From NCBI GenBank assembly GCA_963739435.1, contig CAVUAN010000019.1, forward strand, positions 1 to 64,000: 64,000 bases of DNA, read 5' to 3'. This DNA is from CAVUAN01 sp963739435. Lineage in GTDB: Bacteria; Acidobacteriota; Thermoanaerobaculia; UBA5066; Gp7-AA6. The translations under genes and the position numbers were made by a program. Within the stretch, counting starts at the first letter, position 1. Every line of letters starts with the position of its first letter. Positions 10,030-19,032 of the stretch are shown piece by piece. The notes beneath the pieces were generated by a model. The model made no database searches, had not been told where the DNA came from, and saw only the letters and a program-made list of their open reading frames with translations.

Positions 10030-11226
10030 TCACTGCTGCCGGAGATCGAGGCGGGCACCCTCCGCAAGCGGTGCCGCCCCGGGAATCAGGACGCGGGCAC
10101 CCTCGGAGAGACCGCTCAAAACCTCGACCTCGTTGGCCCCGATGACCCCGAGCGTCAAGTCCGCACGGTGCGCCCGGCCATCGTGGTCGATCCAGGCAAA
10201 GCGCTTCGCGCCATCCCGCTGCATGGCCGCCCGTGGGATCACGAGCGCCCCTTTCTTTTCCGCGACGACGATCGAGACGTTGACCGAGGCGTTGGGCGGC
10301 AGGGAAGAGGTCGGGTCGGCGATTTCGCCCTGGATCTCGCCCACCTGGCGCCCCGCAACCTCGCGCAGCCCCGGCGAGACGATCGTGATGCGGCCGTCCC
10401 ACTTGCGGTCGGGCAGGCCGTCGAAGGTCACGACGAGGCGCTGGCCCGCCGCGACGCGCGGCAGGTCCGGCTGGTCGACCCGCACCCGCACGCGCAAGTG
10501 GTCCGGATCGGCAACGCTCGCCACGATCTGGCCCGCCTCGACAGACTCCCCGACCCGGCGCGGGAGGTTGTAGACGACGCCGTCGGAGGGCGCCTGGACC
10601 GACAGCGCCGCCACGCGGCGCGACAACTCCTGTGCGGAGGCCTGCGCCAGCTCGAGGCGCGAGGCGCCGGCCCCGCCCGAGAGCGAGTCGAGCTGCGCCT
10701 GGCTGGCCCGGACGCGCTCGTTGGCCCTTCGCAACGCCAGCTCGTCGGCTTCGTAGGTTGCCCGCGGAATGGCCCCTTCGGCGATGAGTCGGCCGTCGGA
10801 TTCGACGACCTTTTTCAGGCGTTCGGCATCGCCCTTCTCGGCGTCGAGGTCGGCGGCTGCCCGGGCGCGGGCGGCGTCGAGCTCTTCGGTTGTCGACCGC
10901 GCGTCGCGCGCCTGGGTCGAGAGCGCCGGCTGGTCGAGCTCGATCAAGGTCTGCCCCTTCCGGACGCGCTCGCCCTCGCGCACGCGTATGGCCGCGACCC
11001 GGGCGTGGTCGGCCGCCCGCAGCTCGCCGCCGGCCGACGGCTCGAGCGTGCCGTCACTGAGGATGGGCACCACGAGGTCCTTGCGGACTGCCGGCTGAGC
11101 CGTCGCCGCGATCCCCTCGGGCCGCCGCAGGGCGGCCACGATGAACACCAGCGCGATGATGGACGCCACTGCCGCCGCCGCGACGGCCCGTCGCCCGAAG
11201 GGGCGGCTCGCGATGTTCGCGTCCAT
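10030..11226 (-). CDS. Periplasmic adaptor subunit (MacA/HlyD-like)
   Basis: This 398-residue membrane-fusion protein has an N-terminal anchor (AVAAAAVASIIALVFIVAAL). A split lipoyl domain follows (ADHARVAAIRVREGERVRKGQTLIELD, later VQAPSDGVVYNLPRRVGESVEAGQIV). Between its halves lies a coiled-coil hairpin rich in Ala, Glu and Arg (residues about 105-185), and beta-barrel and membrane-proximal domains complete it. It would bridge the permease and the TolC-like protein. Its position after rseP and before the permease suggests one operon. The cargo cannot be read from sequence; hopanoids or other lipids are possible from context only. Confidence 0.88.
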   Translation of the reverse strand: MDANIASRPFGRRAVAAAAVASIIALVFIVAALRRPEGIAATAQPAVRKDLVVPILSDGTLEPSAGGELRAADHARVAAIRVREGERVRKGQTLIELDQPALSTQARDARSTTEELDAARARAAADLDAEKGDAERLKKVVESDGRLIAEGAIPRATYEADELALRRANERVRASQAQLDSLSGGAGASRLELAQASAQELSRRVAALSVQAPSDGVVYNLPRRVGESVEAGQIVASVADPDHLRVRVRVDQPDLPRVAAGQRLVVTFDGLPDRKWDGRITIVSPGLREVAGRQVGEIQGEIADPTSSLPPNASVNVSIVVAEKKGALVIPRAAMQRDGAKRFAWIDHDGRAHRADLTLGVIGANEVEVLSGLSEGARVLIPGAAPLAEGARLDLRQQ

Positions 11227-11247
11227 CGGTGCGTCAGCTCCTCGGTC

Positions 11248-12609
11248 CTAGAAGGGCCACCACTTCTCCGGCAGATTCTTGGCGAGATCGTTGTAGAGGA
11301 CGACGACGAGCAGGGTCACGATCATGAGAAATCCGACCTGCAGGATCCGCTCCTTGACCCGGAGCGAGAAGTCCCGCCGGGCCGCGCCTTCGAGCGTCAG
11401 AAGGAACAGGTGCCCGCCGTCCAAGACGGGGATCGGCAGGAGATTGAAAATACCGAGCTGCAAGGAGATCGCCGCCATGAGCGCCACGAGCGAGATCGGG
11501 CTCGTGCGGGCTGCCTCGCCCGAGAACTTGGCGATATCGAGCGGGCCCGACATGGACTTCATGCTGGCCTTGCCCTGGAAGAGGCGAGCGAGGATCGCGA
11601 GCGTGGTCCGAAAGTCGGTCTGAACCCGGCGCCAGCCCTCGACGAAGGCCTGTCCCGGCGGGAACCGCTCGAGGACTTCCGGCAGATCGGCCCCCACCTG
11701 CACGCCCACCTTCCACGAATCGCCCTCGCGACGCGGCTTGACCTGCGTCAGGCCTTCGAGGCTGCCGCGCCGATAGGTCACAGCGAAGGGGCCCGGCGCA
11801 GACTGCTCGATGGCGGACACGAACTTCGCGAAGATCTCCTCCGGGGCGCCGCGAATCTCGCGTCCGCCGATCGTCTCGACGACATCGCCGCGCTTCAAGC
11901 CCGCGGCTTCGGCTGGCGATCCGCTGGTCACCAGGGCGATCCGAGCCCGGACGTTGCGCCCGAAGTCGGGGAAGAGGCCGACGTCGCCGAGGTCGTACTT
12001 CCCCACCGAGCGCGGAGTGATCTTCAGGAACTTGCCGAGGCCTCCGCGATCCACTTCGACCGACAGCGGCTCGCGGGCGTTCATGGCGAAGACGAATTGC
12101 GCATCGCGCCAGCGAGGCGTTTCCGTTCCGTTGATCGAGACGATCCGGTCGCCGGGTAGAAAGCCCGCCTCCGCGCCCGGCCCCTTCTCCTCGACGATCC
12201 GGATGATCGCCGGCTCGAGCTCGTAGGCGGGGACCTTCACGCCGACGGTGAAGACCGTCGTGTGGAGCACGAGCGCGAGCACGAGGTTCATGCCGGGGCC
12301 CGCGAGCAGGATCAGGGCGCGCTGCCAGCGCTTGCCGGTCGGAGGCACCTCCGCCGAGGTCCCCTCGGCCAGCGTCGACTCGTCGGGGCCGAGGCCCACG
12401 ACGCGAACATAGCCGCCCAGGGGGATCGCGGAGATGCGGTAGTCCGTTCCGTTGCGCTTGAAGCCGAAGAGCCGCTTGCCGAAGCCGAAGGAAAAGACCT
12501 CCACCGGAAACCCGAAGGCCTTCGCCACGGCGAAGTGGCCGAATTCGTGCACGTAGACGACGATCGAAAGAACGACGACGAGGGCGAGCGCGTTTCCGAG
12601 GATGTTCAA
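11248..12609 (-). CDS. rseP: Site-2 intramembrane zinc protease RseP
   Basis: RseP cleaves membrane anchors such as anti-sigma factors. The 453-residue form starts at the TTG at 12609 (read MNILGNALALVVVL), with GGAG five bases upstream. The HEFGH zinc motif is in VYVHEFGHFAVAKAFG. Two PDZ domains follow (VEEKGPGAEAGFLPGDRI and VTSGSPAEAAGLKRGDVV), then the second metal site LLPIPVLDGGH and C-terminal helices. Length and domain order match bacterial RseP. It begins 10 bases after the dxr stop in the conserved uppS-cdsA-dxr-rseP order. Confidence 0.95.
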   Translation of the reverse strand: MNILGNALALVVVLSIVVYVHEFGHFAVAKAFGFPVEVFSFGFGKRLFGFKRNGTDYRISAIPLGGYVRVVGLGPDESTLAEGTSAEVPPTGKRWQRALILLAGPGMNLVLALVLHTTVFTVGVKVPAYELEPAIIRIVEEKGPGAEAGFLPGDRIVSINGTETPRWRDAQFVFAMNAREPLSVEVDRGGLGKFLKITPRSVGKYDLGDVGLFPDFGRNVRARIALVTSGSPAEAAGLKRGDVVETIGGREIRGAPEEIFAKFVSAIEQSAPGPFAVTYRRGSLEGLTQVKPRREGDSWKVGVQVGADLPEVLERFPPGQAFVEGWRRVQTDFRTTLAILARLFQGKASMKSMSGPLDIAKFSGEAARTSPISLVALMAAISLQLGIFNLLPIPVLDGGHLFLLTLEGAARRDFSLRVKERILQVGFLMIVTLLVVVLYNDLAKNLPEKWWPF

Positions 12610-12619
12610 GCCGGCTCCT

Positions 12620-13798
12620 TCAGTGGACCGCCGCGCCGGTAACCCGCCGGGCCAGGTCGCCCGCACGCCGCCGCGCCGCTCCGTCGATTGCCTCCGCCTC
12701 GCTGACCGTGGCGGGGGCCGGGACCCGGCCTTCCGAAGCGCAGGTCTCGGAGACCACCTGAACGATGTCCGGGAACGAAATCTTCCCTTCCAGGAAGGCC
12801 GCTACGGCCACTTCGTTTGCCGCGTTCATCACCGCCGGCGCTCCACCCCCGCGGGCCAGCGCTTCGCGCGCGAGATTCACCGCCGGATAACGCTCGGGCT
12901 CGACCTCGTAAAAGTCGAGGCGGCCAATGGCAACGAGGTCGAGGCGGCCGAAGGGATTCGGGATCCTCTCCGGGTAGGTGAGCGCGTAGAGGATCGGGAA
13001 GCGCATGTCGTTCAAAGCGAGCTGGGCCACGAGCGATCCGTCCACGAACTCGACGATCGAGTGGACGGCCGACTGCGGGTGAATGACGACGTCGATCTTT
13101 TCGGCAGGCAGGCCGAACAGGAAGTGTGCCTCGATGATCTCGAGCCCCTTGTTCATCATCGTGGCGGAATCAATCGTGATCTTCGGTCCCATCTTCCAGG
13201 TCGGGTGGGCCAGGGCGTCCTCGACGCTGATCGAGTCGAAGGTCGCCAGGTCGCGCTCGCGGAAGGGGCCTCCCGAGGCCGTCAGCACCAGGCGCGCCGC
13301 CTCGCCCGGCGCTCCGCTGCGAAGGGCCTGGTGGATCGCGCAGTGCTCGGAATCGACCGGCAGGAGCTCGGCCCCGCTCGCTCTCGCCGCCGCCAGGATC
13401 AGATCCCCGGCCACCACGAGCGGCTCCTTGTTGGCCATCGCGAGACGCTTGCCCGCGCGCGCGGCCGCCAACGCCGAGCGCAAACCCAGAGCGCCGACCA
13501 GTCCGCCGACGACGGTGTCGGCTTTGTCAAACGAGGCGACCTCATCGAGGCCTTCGGGCCCCGACACGATCCGCACCGCGATGCCAGCGGGCAACAGGCG
13601 CCGGAGCTTGTCCGCCTCTTCGGCCCCGTTGACAGAAACGAGCGCGGGCCGGTGAGCGACGACCTGCTCGGCCAGCTTCTCGATGGAACGCCCGGCGGCG
13701 AGCGCGACGACACGGAAGCGATCCGGCATCCTCTGGGCGACATCGAGCGCCGAGATGCCGATTGACCCGGTGGAGCCAAGAACCGCCAAGTTCTTCAT
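12620..13798 (-). CDS. dxr: 1-deoxy-D-xylulose 5-phosphate reductoisomerase
   Basis: Dxr makes 2-C-methyl-D-erythritol 4-phosphate, the committed step of the MEP isoprenoid pathway. The 392-residue protein starts MKNLAVLGSTGSIGISALDV, a canonical NADPH-binding start. It has MANKEPLVVAG, PVDSEHCAIHQAL with the metal-binding Asp-Ser-Glu, TASGGPFRE, HPTWKMGPKITIDSATMMNKGLEIIEAHFLF and HPQSAVHSIVEF. The upstream open frame adds 22 unlikely residues. Its product feeds both UppS nearby and squalene for the hopanoid genes. Confidence 0.97.
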   Translation of the reverse strand: MKNLAVLGSTGSIGISALDVAQRMPDRFRVVALAAGRSIEKLAEQVVAHRPALVSVNGAEEADKLRRLLPAGIAVRIVSGPEGLDEVASFDKADTVVGGLVGALGLRSALAAARAGKRLAMANKEPLVVAGDLILAAARASGAELLPVDSEHCAIHQALRSGAPGEAARLVLTASGGPFRERDLATFDSISVEDALAHPTWKMGPKITIDSATMMNKGLEIIEAHFLFGLPAEKIDVVIHPQSAVHSIVEFVDGSLVAQLALNDMRFPILYALTYPERIPNPFGRLDLVAIGRLDFYEVEPERYPAVNLAREALARGGGAPAVMNAANEVAVAAFLEGKISFPDIVQVVSETCASEGRVPAPATVSEAEAIDGAARRRAGDLARRVTGAAVH

Positions 13799-13811
13799 GA
13801 CGAACCGCTTA

Positions 13812-14672
13812 TTATACCGGCGGGCGCAGAGCGGCGACGAAGGCGGCGAGCGCCGGGCCGGCAAAGAGCAGCGAGTCGATGCGGTCGTAGAACCCGCCGT
13901 GGCCGGGCAGGAAGACTCCGGAATCTTTGACTCCGGCCCCGCGCTTCCACATCGACTCGACCAGGTCTCCGAGCTGACCCGCGGAGGAGGCGAGCGCCCC
14001 CGCGAGCGCTCCCTTCACGGGGCCGAACTCCGGCAGGAGAACCCAGGTCCCGGCGACCGCGCCGAAGGCCGTCGCGCCGAGGAAGCCGGAGATCGTCCCC
14101 TCCCAGGTCTTGTTCGGCGACACGACGGGCGCGAGCTTGCGCTTTCCCCAGCGTTTCCCGCCGTAATAGGCGCACGAGTCGCAAATCCAGACCGTGCCGA
14201 AGAGGAACACGACGGCGTAGGGGGAGTGCTCTCGGAGGTAGCAGAGCGCGGAGGAGGGAAACGAAATCGCGAACACCCCAAAGAGCGTGGCGGCCGCTCC
14301 TCCGAGGGCCGCCGACGGCGGCACTCCGGAAAAAAGGACGGCCAGCGAAGAGAAGGCGGCAAGGAGAATGGCGCAGGCCAGCAGGCACGAGGTTGTCGAC
14401 GGCGGCTGCCAGGATGCCCCGATTTCGACAGAACCCACAAATCCTCGGCTCCACAGAAGCGGGGCCCCCACGGACGCTACAGCGCCGGCGGCCATTCCCA
14501 CGGACTTGGCCGCGGGGTGCCCCGACTTCTCGGCGATTCTGTAGAACTCCCAGAGCGCGGCGAGCGCGACGGCAGCGACGAGGAGGTTGAACGCGAGAGG
14601 TGGCGCGAGGAACAGAACCGCGAGGACGATCGGGATCGCGATCGCTGCCGCGAGCTCCCTCTTCAATGCCAC
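13812..14672 (-). CDS. cdsA: Phosphatidate cytidylyltransferase
   Basis: CdsA makes CDP-diacylglycerol, the branch point of phospholipid synthesis. The 286-residue protein has about eight hydrophobic helices and the complete C-terminal signature of the family, running from SMWKRGAGVKDSG through PGHGGFYDRIDS. The segment SPNKTWEGTISGFLGA is also typical. It lies 13 bases before dxr. A palindromic repeat separates it from uppS upstream, but no terminator is seen. Confidence 0.95.
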   Translation of the reverse strand: MALKRELAAAIAIPIVLAVLFLAPPLAFNLLVAAVALAALWEFYRIAEKSGHPAAKSVGMAAGAVASVGAPLLWSRGFVGSVEIGASWQPPSTTSCLLACAILLAAFSSLAVLFSGVPPSAALGGAAATLFGVFAISFPSSALCYLREHSPYAVVFLFGTVWICDSCAYYGGKRWGKRKLAPVVSPNKTWEGTISGFLGATAFGAVAGTWVLLPEFGPVKGALAGALASSAGQLGDLVESMWKRGAGVKDSGVFLPGHGGFYDRIDSLLFAGPALAAFVAALRPPV

Positions 14673-14693
14673 GACTTCACTTCCGCCACACTG

Positions 14694-14788
14694 CTGTCAT
14701 CCCGAGCGAAGTCGAGGGATCTACCCTCGTGCTGTCCGACCTGACGGCAGTAGATTCCTCGTCGCTGCACTCCTCGGAATGACAACAG
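14694..14788. repeat. REP-like palindromic element between uppS and cdsA
   Basis: The ends are imperfect inverted repeats: CTGTCATCCCGAGCGAAG at the left, and at the right the complement of CTGTTGTCATTCCGAGGAG. The arms continue to GGGATCT and AGATTCC. The ends match a dispersed repeat style I recall from Acidobacteria and other phyla. It occupies nearly the whole 127-base gap and could form an mRNA hairpin. Confidence 0.65.
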
Positions 14789-14799
14789 AATGGCGCAAC

Positions 14800-15609
14800 C
14801 TACCCCGCCGCCTCGCCCGACTCCGGCTCCCGGCCTCCGTCGATCACGCCGCCGTAGCGGCGCTGGCGCTTCTGAAAGGCGAGGATCGCCTCGAAGAGGT
14901 GGCGCTTGCGGAAGTCGGGCCAGAGAGTCGGCGTGACCCAGATCTCGCTGTAGGCGATCTGCCAGAGCAGGAAGTTCGAGATGCGCATCTCGCCGCTCGT
15001 GCGGATCAAGAGGTCGGGATCCGGGAGGCCCGCCGTCCCCAGGCGCGAGCCCAGCGTCTCTTCGTCGATCTGGGCGGGCGTCAGGCGCCCCGCCTCGACG
15101 TCGTGCGCGAGGGAGCGGCAGGCGTCGACGATCTCCGTGCGCCCGCCGTAGTTCAACGCGATGTTGAAGGTCATGCCCCGGCAGGAAGAGGTCGCGGCCA
15201 GCCCCTTGGCGAGCTCTTTCTGCACCGAGGCGTCGAGCTCGTGCATGCGCCCGACGACCCGGAAGCGGATGTCGTTCTTCAAGAGGTTCGCCAGCTCGCG
15301 GTTCAGGTACTCCTTCAGGAGCGACATGAGCGTGACGATCTCGAACCGGGGCCTCTTCCAGTTCTCGACGGAAAACGCGTACAGCGTCAACGCGTCGAGC
15401 TCCAGGCGCGCGCTCGTCTCGACCGCCTCGCGCACCGACGCGATGCCGGCCCGGTGGCCCTCGACGCGCGGCGAGCCCCGCTGCTTCGCCCACCGGCCGT
15501 TGCCGTCCATGATGATCGCCACGTGGCGCGGCAGGCGGGCCAGGTCGATGGAATCCAGGAGCTGGCGTTCCTCCGTTCCCGCCGCCGCCAGCACGTCTTT
15601 GTCGATCAC
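14800..15609 (-). CDS. uppS: Isoprenyl transferase (undecaprenyl diphosphate synthase)
   Basis: UppS extends farnesyl diphosphate with cis isoprene units for the cell-wall carrier lipid. The 269-residue protein starts at a GTG. The catalytic Asp is in HVAIIMDGNGRWAKQRG. The family segments YAFSVENWKRP, LNYGGRTEIVDA and PDLLIRTSGEMRISNFLLWQIAYSE are all visible. It is slightly longer than average at both ends. It lies upstream of cdsA, as in many bacteria. Confidence 0.96.
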   Translation of the reverse strand: MIDKDVLAAAGTEERQLLDSIDLARLPRHVAIIMDGNGRWAKQRGSPRVEGHRAGIASVREAVETSARLELDALTLYAFSVENWKRPRFEIVTLMSLLKEYLNRELANLLKNDIRFRVVGRMHELDASVQKELAKGLAATSSCRGMTFNIALNYGGRTEIVDACRSLAHDVEAGRLTPAQIDEETLGSRLGTAGLPDPDLLIRTSGEMRISNFLLWQIAYSEIWVTPTLWPDFRKRHLFEAILAFQKRQRRYGGVIDGGREPESGEAAG

Positions 15610-15633
15610 TCGATCAGTTTAGGGCAAAGAGGC

Positions 15634-15728
15634 CATTGATTCATTGGTTCATTGACTCATTGATTCATTGGAGGACACCCTCGACGAGCCCCAATGAACC
15701 AATGTTTCAATGATTCAATGAATCAATC
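15634..15728. repeat. Inverted array of CATTGATT-type octamers between truA and uppS
   Basis: The left arm (15634-15671) consists of CATTGATT-like octamers (CATTGATT, CATTGGTT, CATTGACT, CATTGATT). The right arm (15690-15728) holds their reverse complements, so the whole can form a long hairpin with an 18-base loop. The right arm provides the stop codon of truA. A second copy lies at 19746-19820. The segment is AT-rich against a high-GC background. Confidence 0.8.
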
Positions 15729-16475
15729 CTTGTAGGCGACTTGGGCAAGTACCAGCCCCCTCGCCTCCGCCTTGGGCGAAAGAAGGCTCCGGTCCCCCGT
15801 CTCCAGCAGCTCCGCGATGCGCTCGACGCCGGTCTTTCCCCGGGCTACGTCGGCCAGCACCCCGCAGATCGAGCGCACCATCCCGCGCAGAAAGCCGTCG
15901 CCCCGGAAGACGGCTCGGATCTCGCCTCCGCGCTCCTCGATCGTCACGGCCTGGAGGTGGCGCACGGCGGATTCGCCCTCGAGCCGGCGCACGGCGAAGA
16001 CTCCGAAGTCGCGCTGGCCCGGCAAGTGCCCGGCTGCCTCGGCCATCAACGCGGCGTCGGCGCGCCTTGGAATCGCCGCGACGAAGAGGGCGTCTCGGGG
16101 CGCGATCACCTCCGAGCGGCTCCAGCGGTACACGTACTCCTTCCAGACCGCGTCGCGCCGGGCGTGAAAGTCCGGCGAAGCGATCCTGACCTCGAGCAGC
16201 TTCACGTCCCACGGAAGCAGGCCGTCGGCGCCGTCGCGCACGCGATCGGCTTCGAGGCCGCAGGCCAGATCGAAATGCAGGACCTGGCCGTCGGCGTGAA
16301 CGCCGGCGTCGGTCCGGCCCGCCGCGTGGACGACCACTGGCCGCCCGTCGATCCTTGCCAGCGCTTCCTCGACGACCGCCTGCACCGTGCGGTCGGCGTT
16401 CTTCTGCCTCTGCCACCCGTGGAAGAAAGTCCCGACATAGGCGGCCGTGGCACGGTATCGCTGGAGATCCTTCAC
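15723..16475 (-). CDS. truA: tRNA pseudouridine(38-40) synthase TruA
   Basis: TruA isomerises uridines in the anticodon stem-loop of tRNAs. The 250-residue protein begins MKDLQRYRATAAYVGTFFHGWQRQ. The catalytic Asp is in AAGRTDAGVHADGQVLHF. Further family motifs are ARRDAVWKEYVYRW and FLRGMVRSICGVL. Length is usual. The last codons YKD are followed by a TGA that belongs to the octamer repeat. The gene is divergent from the copper ATPase, with 55 bases between the starts. Confidence 0.95.
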   Translation of the reverse strand: MKDLQRYRATAAYVGTFFHGWQRQKNADRTVQAVVEEALARIDGRPVVVHAAGRTDAGVHADGQVLHFDLACGLEADRVRDGADGLLPWDVKLLEVRIASPDFHARRDAVWKEYVYRWSRSEVIAPRDALFVAAIPRRADAALMAEAAGHLPGQRDFGVFAVRRLEGESAVRHLQAVTIEERGGEIRAVFRGDGFLRGMVRSICGVLADVARGKTGVERIAELLETGDRSLLSPKAEARGLVLAQVAYKD

Positions 16476-16530
16476 GAGCCGGAACCGGATAGCATCGCTT
16501 CCTCATGGTACTCGTCCCGACAGGTTCGTG

Positions 16531-19032
16531 ATGGAAACCGATCCGGTCTGCGGCATGACGGTCGAGCCGGCCCGGGCCGCGGCGACCCGGGCCCACGACG
16601 GCCATACCTATTCCTTCTGTGCGCGAAGCTGCGCCGTGGCGTTCGAAAAGGAACCGTGGAAATACGTTGGCGGAAGCCGCGAACCGATCGAGACCAGGCC
16701 GGCCCAGCCGATGCTGCCTCTGCTGCCAATCGCCGAACCGGAGAGTCCAGAGCTCGCACTCCGAACCGAAGCACAGCTTCGCGAAGGAGGGTCCAATGTC
16801 CAAAGTCCAAAGGGGCCAGAGGGAGAGAAGGTCGAGCTGGCGATCGAGGGCATGCACTGTGCTTCGTGCGTGCGCACGATCGAGACGGCGCTCGAAGGCT
16901 TGCCCGGAGTTTCCGAGGCGCTCGTCAACCTGGGAACGGGACGCGCGCGGGTCTCGGGGCGAGGGCTCGACGCCGGGAGGCTCGCCGCCGCCGTCGAAGC
17001 CACGGGCTACAAGGCGCGCCCCGCTGCGCAGTCGACGCCTCACGAAGAAGAGAAACGCGAGGCTAAAGAGCTCTCCGATCTCCTGACAAGAACCCTCGTC
17101 GCGGCGGCCCTGACGCTGCCCGTGCTCGTGATCGCGATGGGAGACCTCCACTTCCCCGGCCGCGATCTGGTCCAGTTCGCTCTCACCCTGCCTGTTTATC
17201 TCTGGGCGGGCCGGCCATTTCTGACGGGGATGGTCCGCACCATCCGCCATCGGACGGCCGACATGGACACCCTGATCGGCCTCGGCACCACGGCGTCGAT
17301 GCTTCTCTCGACTTGCGCGACGTTCCTTCCGGACCTCTTCGCGCGCGTCTCGACGAAGGGAGCAATGACCAGCGTCTACTTCGAAGCTGTCGGTGTCATC
17401 GTCACGCTGCTCCTGCTCGGGCGATACCTCGAAACGCGCGCCCGCCGCCGCGCGTCCTCCGCGATCCGCCGGCTGCTCGATCTCGCCCCGAAGCTCGCGC
17501 GCATCGTCACGGACGGCGTCGAGAGGCAGCTCCCCGTCCAGGATGTCGCCGTCGGCGACCGCTTGCGCGTCAAGCCGGGCGACGCGGTGCCGGTGGACGG
17601 GCTCGTGTTGAGCGGCGCTTCGTCCGTCGACGAGTCGATGGTCTCGGGAGAGCCGGAGCCCGTCGCCCGCGGAGCAGGAGACCGGGTCATCGGCGGCACT
17701 CTCAACCAGAACGGCGTCCTCGAGATCGAGGCGACGGCCGTCGGCGAACAGACGGCCCTGGCCCAGATCGTTCGCCTCGTCGCCGAGGCGCAAGCCTCGA
17801 AACCACCCATCCAGAAGCTCGCGGACCGCATCGCGGGCGTCTTCGTCCCGGCTGTCCTCGTCATCGCCGCGGTGACGTGGGTGGCCTGGTTCGCCTTCGG
17901 GCCCGAGCCGCGCGCGCTTCTGGCCAGCGTGGCATTCGCTTCGGTTCTCATCATCGCTTGTCCCTGCGCTCTCGGCCTGGCGACTCCAACAGCGGTGATG
18001 GTCGGCATGGGGCGCGGCGCGCGCTCCGGGATCCTCTTCCGCAACGCCGACGCCCTCGAGCGCGCCCGGCGGGTGGATTCCGTGCTGCTGGACAAGACCG
18101 GCACGATCACCGAGGGCCGGCCGCGCCTGACGGATCGCGTGCGGGTCAACGGCGCCTCGGACTCGGACCTGCTCGGCCTCGCCGCGGCTCTCGAGGCGGG
18201 CTCGGCACATCCCCTGGCCGGCGCCCTGGCCGCGGCGGCAGCCCGGCATGGCCTCGTTCTGCCGGCCGTCCAGGAGTTCGCCTCACGGCCCGGCCGCGGC
18301 GTCGTCGGGCGCGTCGCGGGTCACCGCGTGACCGTCGGCAACCTAGGCCTTTTCGCGAACGAGGACATCGACACCGAGCTCGTCGCTGAAGAATCCGAGC
18401 GCTTCTCCCGGGAGGGAAAAACGGTTCTCCTGGTGGCCGCCGACTCGAAGCTTCTCGGCCTGCTCGCCGTGGCGGACCTTCCCAAACCCGGGTCGCGCCG
18501 CGCGGTCGAACGGATGCGGGAGCGCGGCTTGACTGTCGCCATGGTGACGGGTGATCGAGAAGCCAGCGCCAGAATCATCGCGGCGGAGGTCGGTATCGAG
18601 GAGGTCTTCGCGGGTGTGCTCCCCAAGGACAAGGCATTGAAGGTCCGCGAGCTGCAATCCCGCGGACGGGTCGTCGCGATGGTCGGCGACGGCGTCAACG
18701 ACGCGCCCGCGCTGGCGGCCGCGGATGTCGGCATCGCGCTCGGCGCCGGGGCCGACGTGGCCAAAGAGGCGGCCGACGTCACCCTGGTGGGAAAGAGCCT
18801 CGAGTCCGTTGCCGACACGCTGGTGCTTTCGCGAGCCACCGTGTCGACGATCAAGCAGAATCTCTTCTTCGCGTTCGTCTACAACGTGCTGGGCATCCCC
18901 ATCGCAGCCGGCGTTCTCTATGCAAAGACAGGCTGGATGCTCACACCCATGCTGGCCTCGGCGGCCATGGCGGCGTCCTCGATTTGTGTCGTTGGCAACA
19001 GCCTGCGGCTAGGGTGGCGGAGCCTGGAATGA
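16531..19032 (+). CDS. Copper-translocating P1B-type ATPase with YHS and HMA domains
   Basis: This is a CopA-like exporter of 833 residues from the ATG at 16531 (METDPVCGMTVEP). Domains in order are a YHS metal-binding motif (DPVCGM, SFCARSC), a linker built from a heptamer repeat (residues about 87-95), and an HMA domain with GMHCASC. Then come the transmembrane region with the ion-binding ACPCALG, the phosphorylation site DKTGT, the hinge GDGVNDAPAL, and C-terminal YNVLG and MAASS metal-site residues typical of Cu(I) pumps. The queE ATG overlaps its stop (ATGA). The open frame extends 28 codons upstream without family character. Confidence 0.93.
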   Translation: METDPVCGMTVEPARAAATRAHDGHTYSFCARSCAVAFEKEPWKYVGGSREPIETRPAQPMLPLLPIAEPESPELALRTEAQLREGGSNVQSPKGPEGEKVELAIEGMHCASCVRTIETALEGLPGVSEALVNLGTGRARVSGRGLDAGRLAAAVEATGYKARPAAQSTPHEEEKREAKELSDLLTRTLVAAALTLPVLVIAMGDLHFPGRDLVQFALTLPVYLWAGRPFLTGMVRTIRHRTADMDTLIGLGTTASMLLSTCATFLPDLFARVSTKGAMTSVYFEAVGVIVTLLLLGRYLETRARRRASSAIRRLLDLAPKLARIVTDGVERQLPVQDVAVGDRLRVKPGDAVPVDGLVLSGASSVDESMVSGEPEPVARGAGDRVIGGTLNQNGVLEIEATAVGEQTALAQIVRLVAEAQASKPPIQKLADRIAGVFVPAVLVIAAVTWVAWFAFGPEPRALLASVAFASVLIIACPCALGLATPTAVMVGMGRGARSGILFRNADALERARRVDSVLLDKTGTITEGRPRLTDRVRVNGASDSDLLGLAAALEAGSAHPLAGALAAAAARHGLVLPAVQEFASRPGRGVVGRVAGHRVTVGNLGLFANEDIDTELVAEESERFSREGKTVLLVAADSKLLGLLAVADLPKPGSRRAVERMRERGLTVAMVTGDREASARIIAAEVGIEEVFAGVLPKDKALKVRELQSRGRVVAMVGDGVNDAPALAAADVGIALGAGADVAKEAADVTLVGKSLESVADTLVLSRATVSTIKQNLFFAFVYNVLGIPIAAGVLYAKTGWMLTPMLASAAMAASSICVVGNSLRLGWRSLE
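16791..16814 (+). repeat. GTCCAAA heptamer units inside the copper ATPase gene
   Basis: Three units (GTCCAAT, GTCCAAA, GTCCAAA) lie between the YHS and HMA domain codons and encode the linker NVQSPK. The same unit family makes the array at 19041-19082. The frame stays open through the array. Confidence 0.75.
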
